From Micromonospora coxensis (GTDB lineage: Bacteria; Actinomycetota; Actinomycetes; Mycobacteriales; Micromonosporaceae): a stretch of 64,000 bases of DNA. Made by a program: the position numbers and the translations under genes. This document shows positions 62,979 through 64,000 of this stretch, piece after piece. The DNA lies in assembly GCF_900090295.1 (NCBI RefSeq), contig NZ_LT607753.1, positions 2,790,001-2,854,000 on the forward strand, written 5' to 3'. How positions within the stretch are numbered: the stretch's first letter is position 1; every line of letters starts with the position of its first letter. The notes under the pieces were generated by a model. It was not told where the DNA came from and did no database searches. It saw only the letters and a list, made by a program, of their open reading frames with translations.

Positions 62979-63060
62979 CCCGTCAGCATCGCAGACCAAT
63001 CGGGCATATAGTCGCTATTGCCGCAACAATGATGAAGATGCTTCGCAATCGCCGGACGGC

Positions 63061-63948
63061 TCAGAGCGGACGGCCTCGGTACCGCCGACCCTCCAGGTAC
63101 GGCCACGGGTTCGGCGTGCACCCGTCGAGGAAGAGCGTCTGCTGCTGCATCACCGGCGCCGGCCGACCCGGCCCCGGGCAGCGCTCGTGGCGGTGCCCCA
63201 ACTGGTGGCCGACCTCGTGGTTCACCACGTACAGGCGGTACAGCGACAGGGGCACCCCGGCCCGGACGAAGTGCGGGACCGAGCCGCGCCACCGGTCCAG
63301 GTTGACGATCACCTTCCCCGGTGCCCGGCACGACGTGTACGGCCGGCCGCCGATCCGGATGTCCACGCCCCCGGCCAGACACATCCGCCCGGCCGTCGCC
63401 GCCGTCGCCAGGTAGACGGTGAACTCGGCCGCCTCGCCGGCCGGCACCCGGCGCAGCCGCAGCCGCCCGTCGTCCACCCAGCCGCCCGGCCCGGCGAGCG
63501 CGGCCTGCACCTCGTCGGAGAAGCCCCGCACGTCCTCACCCGCGCCGTCCTCCACGGCGACCCGGTACCGCTGCACCGCACCGGCCCGCCCCAGCACCGG
63601 GCCCGGCCGGTCGTCGTAGCCGAAGGTGCCCCGGCCGGTGGCGGGCACCGGACCGGCGACCTGGAGCACCGGAGCGGCGTCCGGTTCGGACGGCGACGGG
63701 GTCGGTGACGGCGGGGACAGCGCCAACGGCGACGACCGGGCGGCCGGCGGCGCCGGGGCGGGCCCCTGCGCGCCCCACGTCCGGGTGCCGGGCTCGGGCC
63801 GGCCCGCCGACATCGCCCCGCCCGCGCCGGCGGCGAGGGCGAGCCCGGCGGCGAGCAGCACGGTCCAGCGACGACGACCGGAGGACGGCCGCCGGCCGGG
63901 TCGGGCCGGACGGGCACGCCGGCGCGGCCGGGGGAGGAATTCGGACAT
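63061..63948 (-). CDS. DUF3152 protein, predicted secreted zinc metalloprotease (2)
   Basis: The 295-aa paralogue has an Arg-rich N-terminus, a signal-anchor (TVLLAAGLALAAGAGGAMSA), a Pro/Ser-rich linker (about 50-95) and a DUF3152 domain. The zinc motif is HEVGHQLGHRH, with PVMQQQTLFLDG after it. The second half aligns with the downstream gene throughout, so the pair arose by tandem duplication. The ATG at 63948 is the family-like start. About 80 bp separate the two genes. Confidence 0.88.
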   Translation of the reverse strand: MSEFLPRPRRRARPARPGRRPSSGRRRWTVLLAAGLALAAGAGGAMSAGRPEPGTRTWGAQGPAPAPPAARSSPLALSPPSPTPSPSEPDAAPVLQVAGPVPATGRGTFGYDDRPGPVLGRAGAVQRYRVAVEDGAGEDVRGFSDEVQAALAGPGGWVDDGRLRLRRVPAGEAAEFTVYLATAATAGRMCLAGGVDIRIGGRPYTSCRAPGKVIVNLDRWRGSVPHFVRAGVPLSLYRLYVVNHEVGHQLGHRHERCPGPGRPAPVMQQQTLFLDGCTPNPWPYLEGRRYRGRPL

Positions 63949-64000
63949 CGCCGTTCAGCCTGCCACGTCCGGCCGCGACACGCCCTGTCCCGACTCGGCG

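Overview
The window is 64 kb of very GC-rich actinomycete chromosome. Gene content and order (fusA-rpsG-rpsL, rpoC-rpoB, rplL-rplJ, rplA-rplK-nusG-secE-tRNA-Trp-hadB-hadA-rpmG on one strand), frequent GTG/TTG starts, YPGQ-rich membrane proteins and tandem DUF3152 proteins suggest Micromonosporaceae, most likely Micromonospora or a close relative. The genus is inference; no 16S rRNA is present. No transposase, integrase, phage gene or CRISPR array was seen.

Region 1 (1-17.7 kb, minus strand) is the str/rpo/rpl core: the 5' part of fusA, rpsG, rpsL, two membrane proteins, rpoC, rpoB, rplL, rplJ with an L10-type leader, rplA, rplK, nusG, secE, tRNA-Trp, a HadA/HadB-type dehydratase pair and the short gene rpmG. 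Good promoter pairs precede rpsL, rpoB and rplJ. GC hairpins without U-tracts follow rpoC, rplL and rplA. tRNA-Met and tRNA-Thr follow rpmG.

Region 2 (18-32.8 kb) is mixed housekeeping and accessory DNA: a membrane GAF-GGDEF-EAL protein preceded by a tiny secreted peptide; an AraC regulator, a VOC protein and a UvrA-like ABC protein; a double VOC protein; tRNA-Tyr; YajQ; a MerR regulator; a CmtR-like ArsR regulator coupled to a CDF metal exporter; an MFS transporter; and HtpX.

Region 3 (33-48.9 kb) holds an incomplete, scattered set of complex I genes on the minus strand: nuoB, then nuoC-nuoH, then nuoI-J-K-L-M-N. No nuoA, nuoD, nuoE, nuoF or nuoG is present. The blocks are separated by unrelated genes: DUF2252 and a membrane protein (minus), a glucose-dehydrogenase-like enzyme (plus), and a plus-strand group with a glutathionyl-hydroquinone-reductase-like protein, a YCII/DGPF protein and an ECF sigma factor. 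A 59-bp tandem repeat lies between nuoL and nuoM.

Region 4 (49-56.6 kb) holds a SigE-type sigma factor with an overlapping membrane partner, a PLP decarboxylase coupled to an MFS/GPH transporter, an alkyltransferase-like protein and the proline genes proB-proA.

Region 5 (56.7-59.7 kb) is the most interesting part. It is a compact operon with a YbaB-like protein, a WXG100-like protein, a type VII-type carrier with membrane helices, a separately encoded basic HNH-like nuclease, and two SUKH-like immunity candidates. I read it as a split toxin-immunity cassette.

Region 6 (59.7-64 kb) holds a QW-repeat alpha/alpha-barrel protein, MoeZ, and two tandem secreted DUF3152 proteins with an extended HExxHxxGxxH motif.
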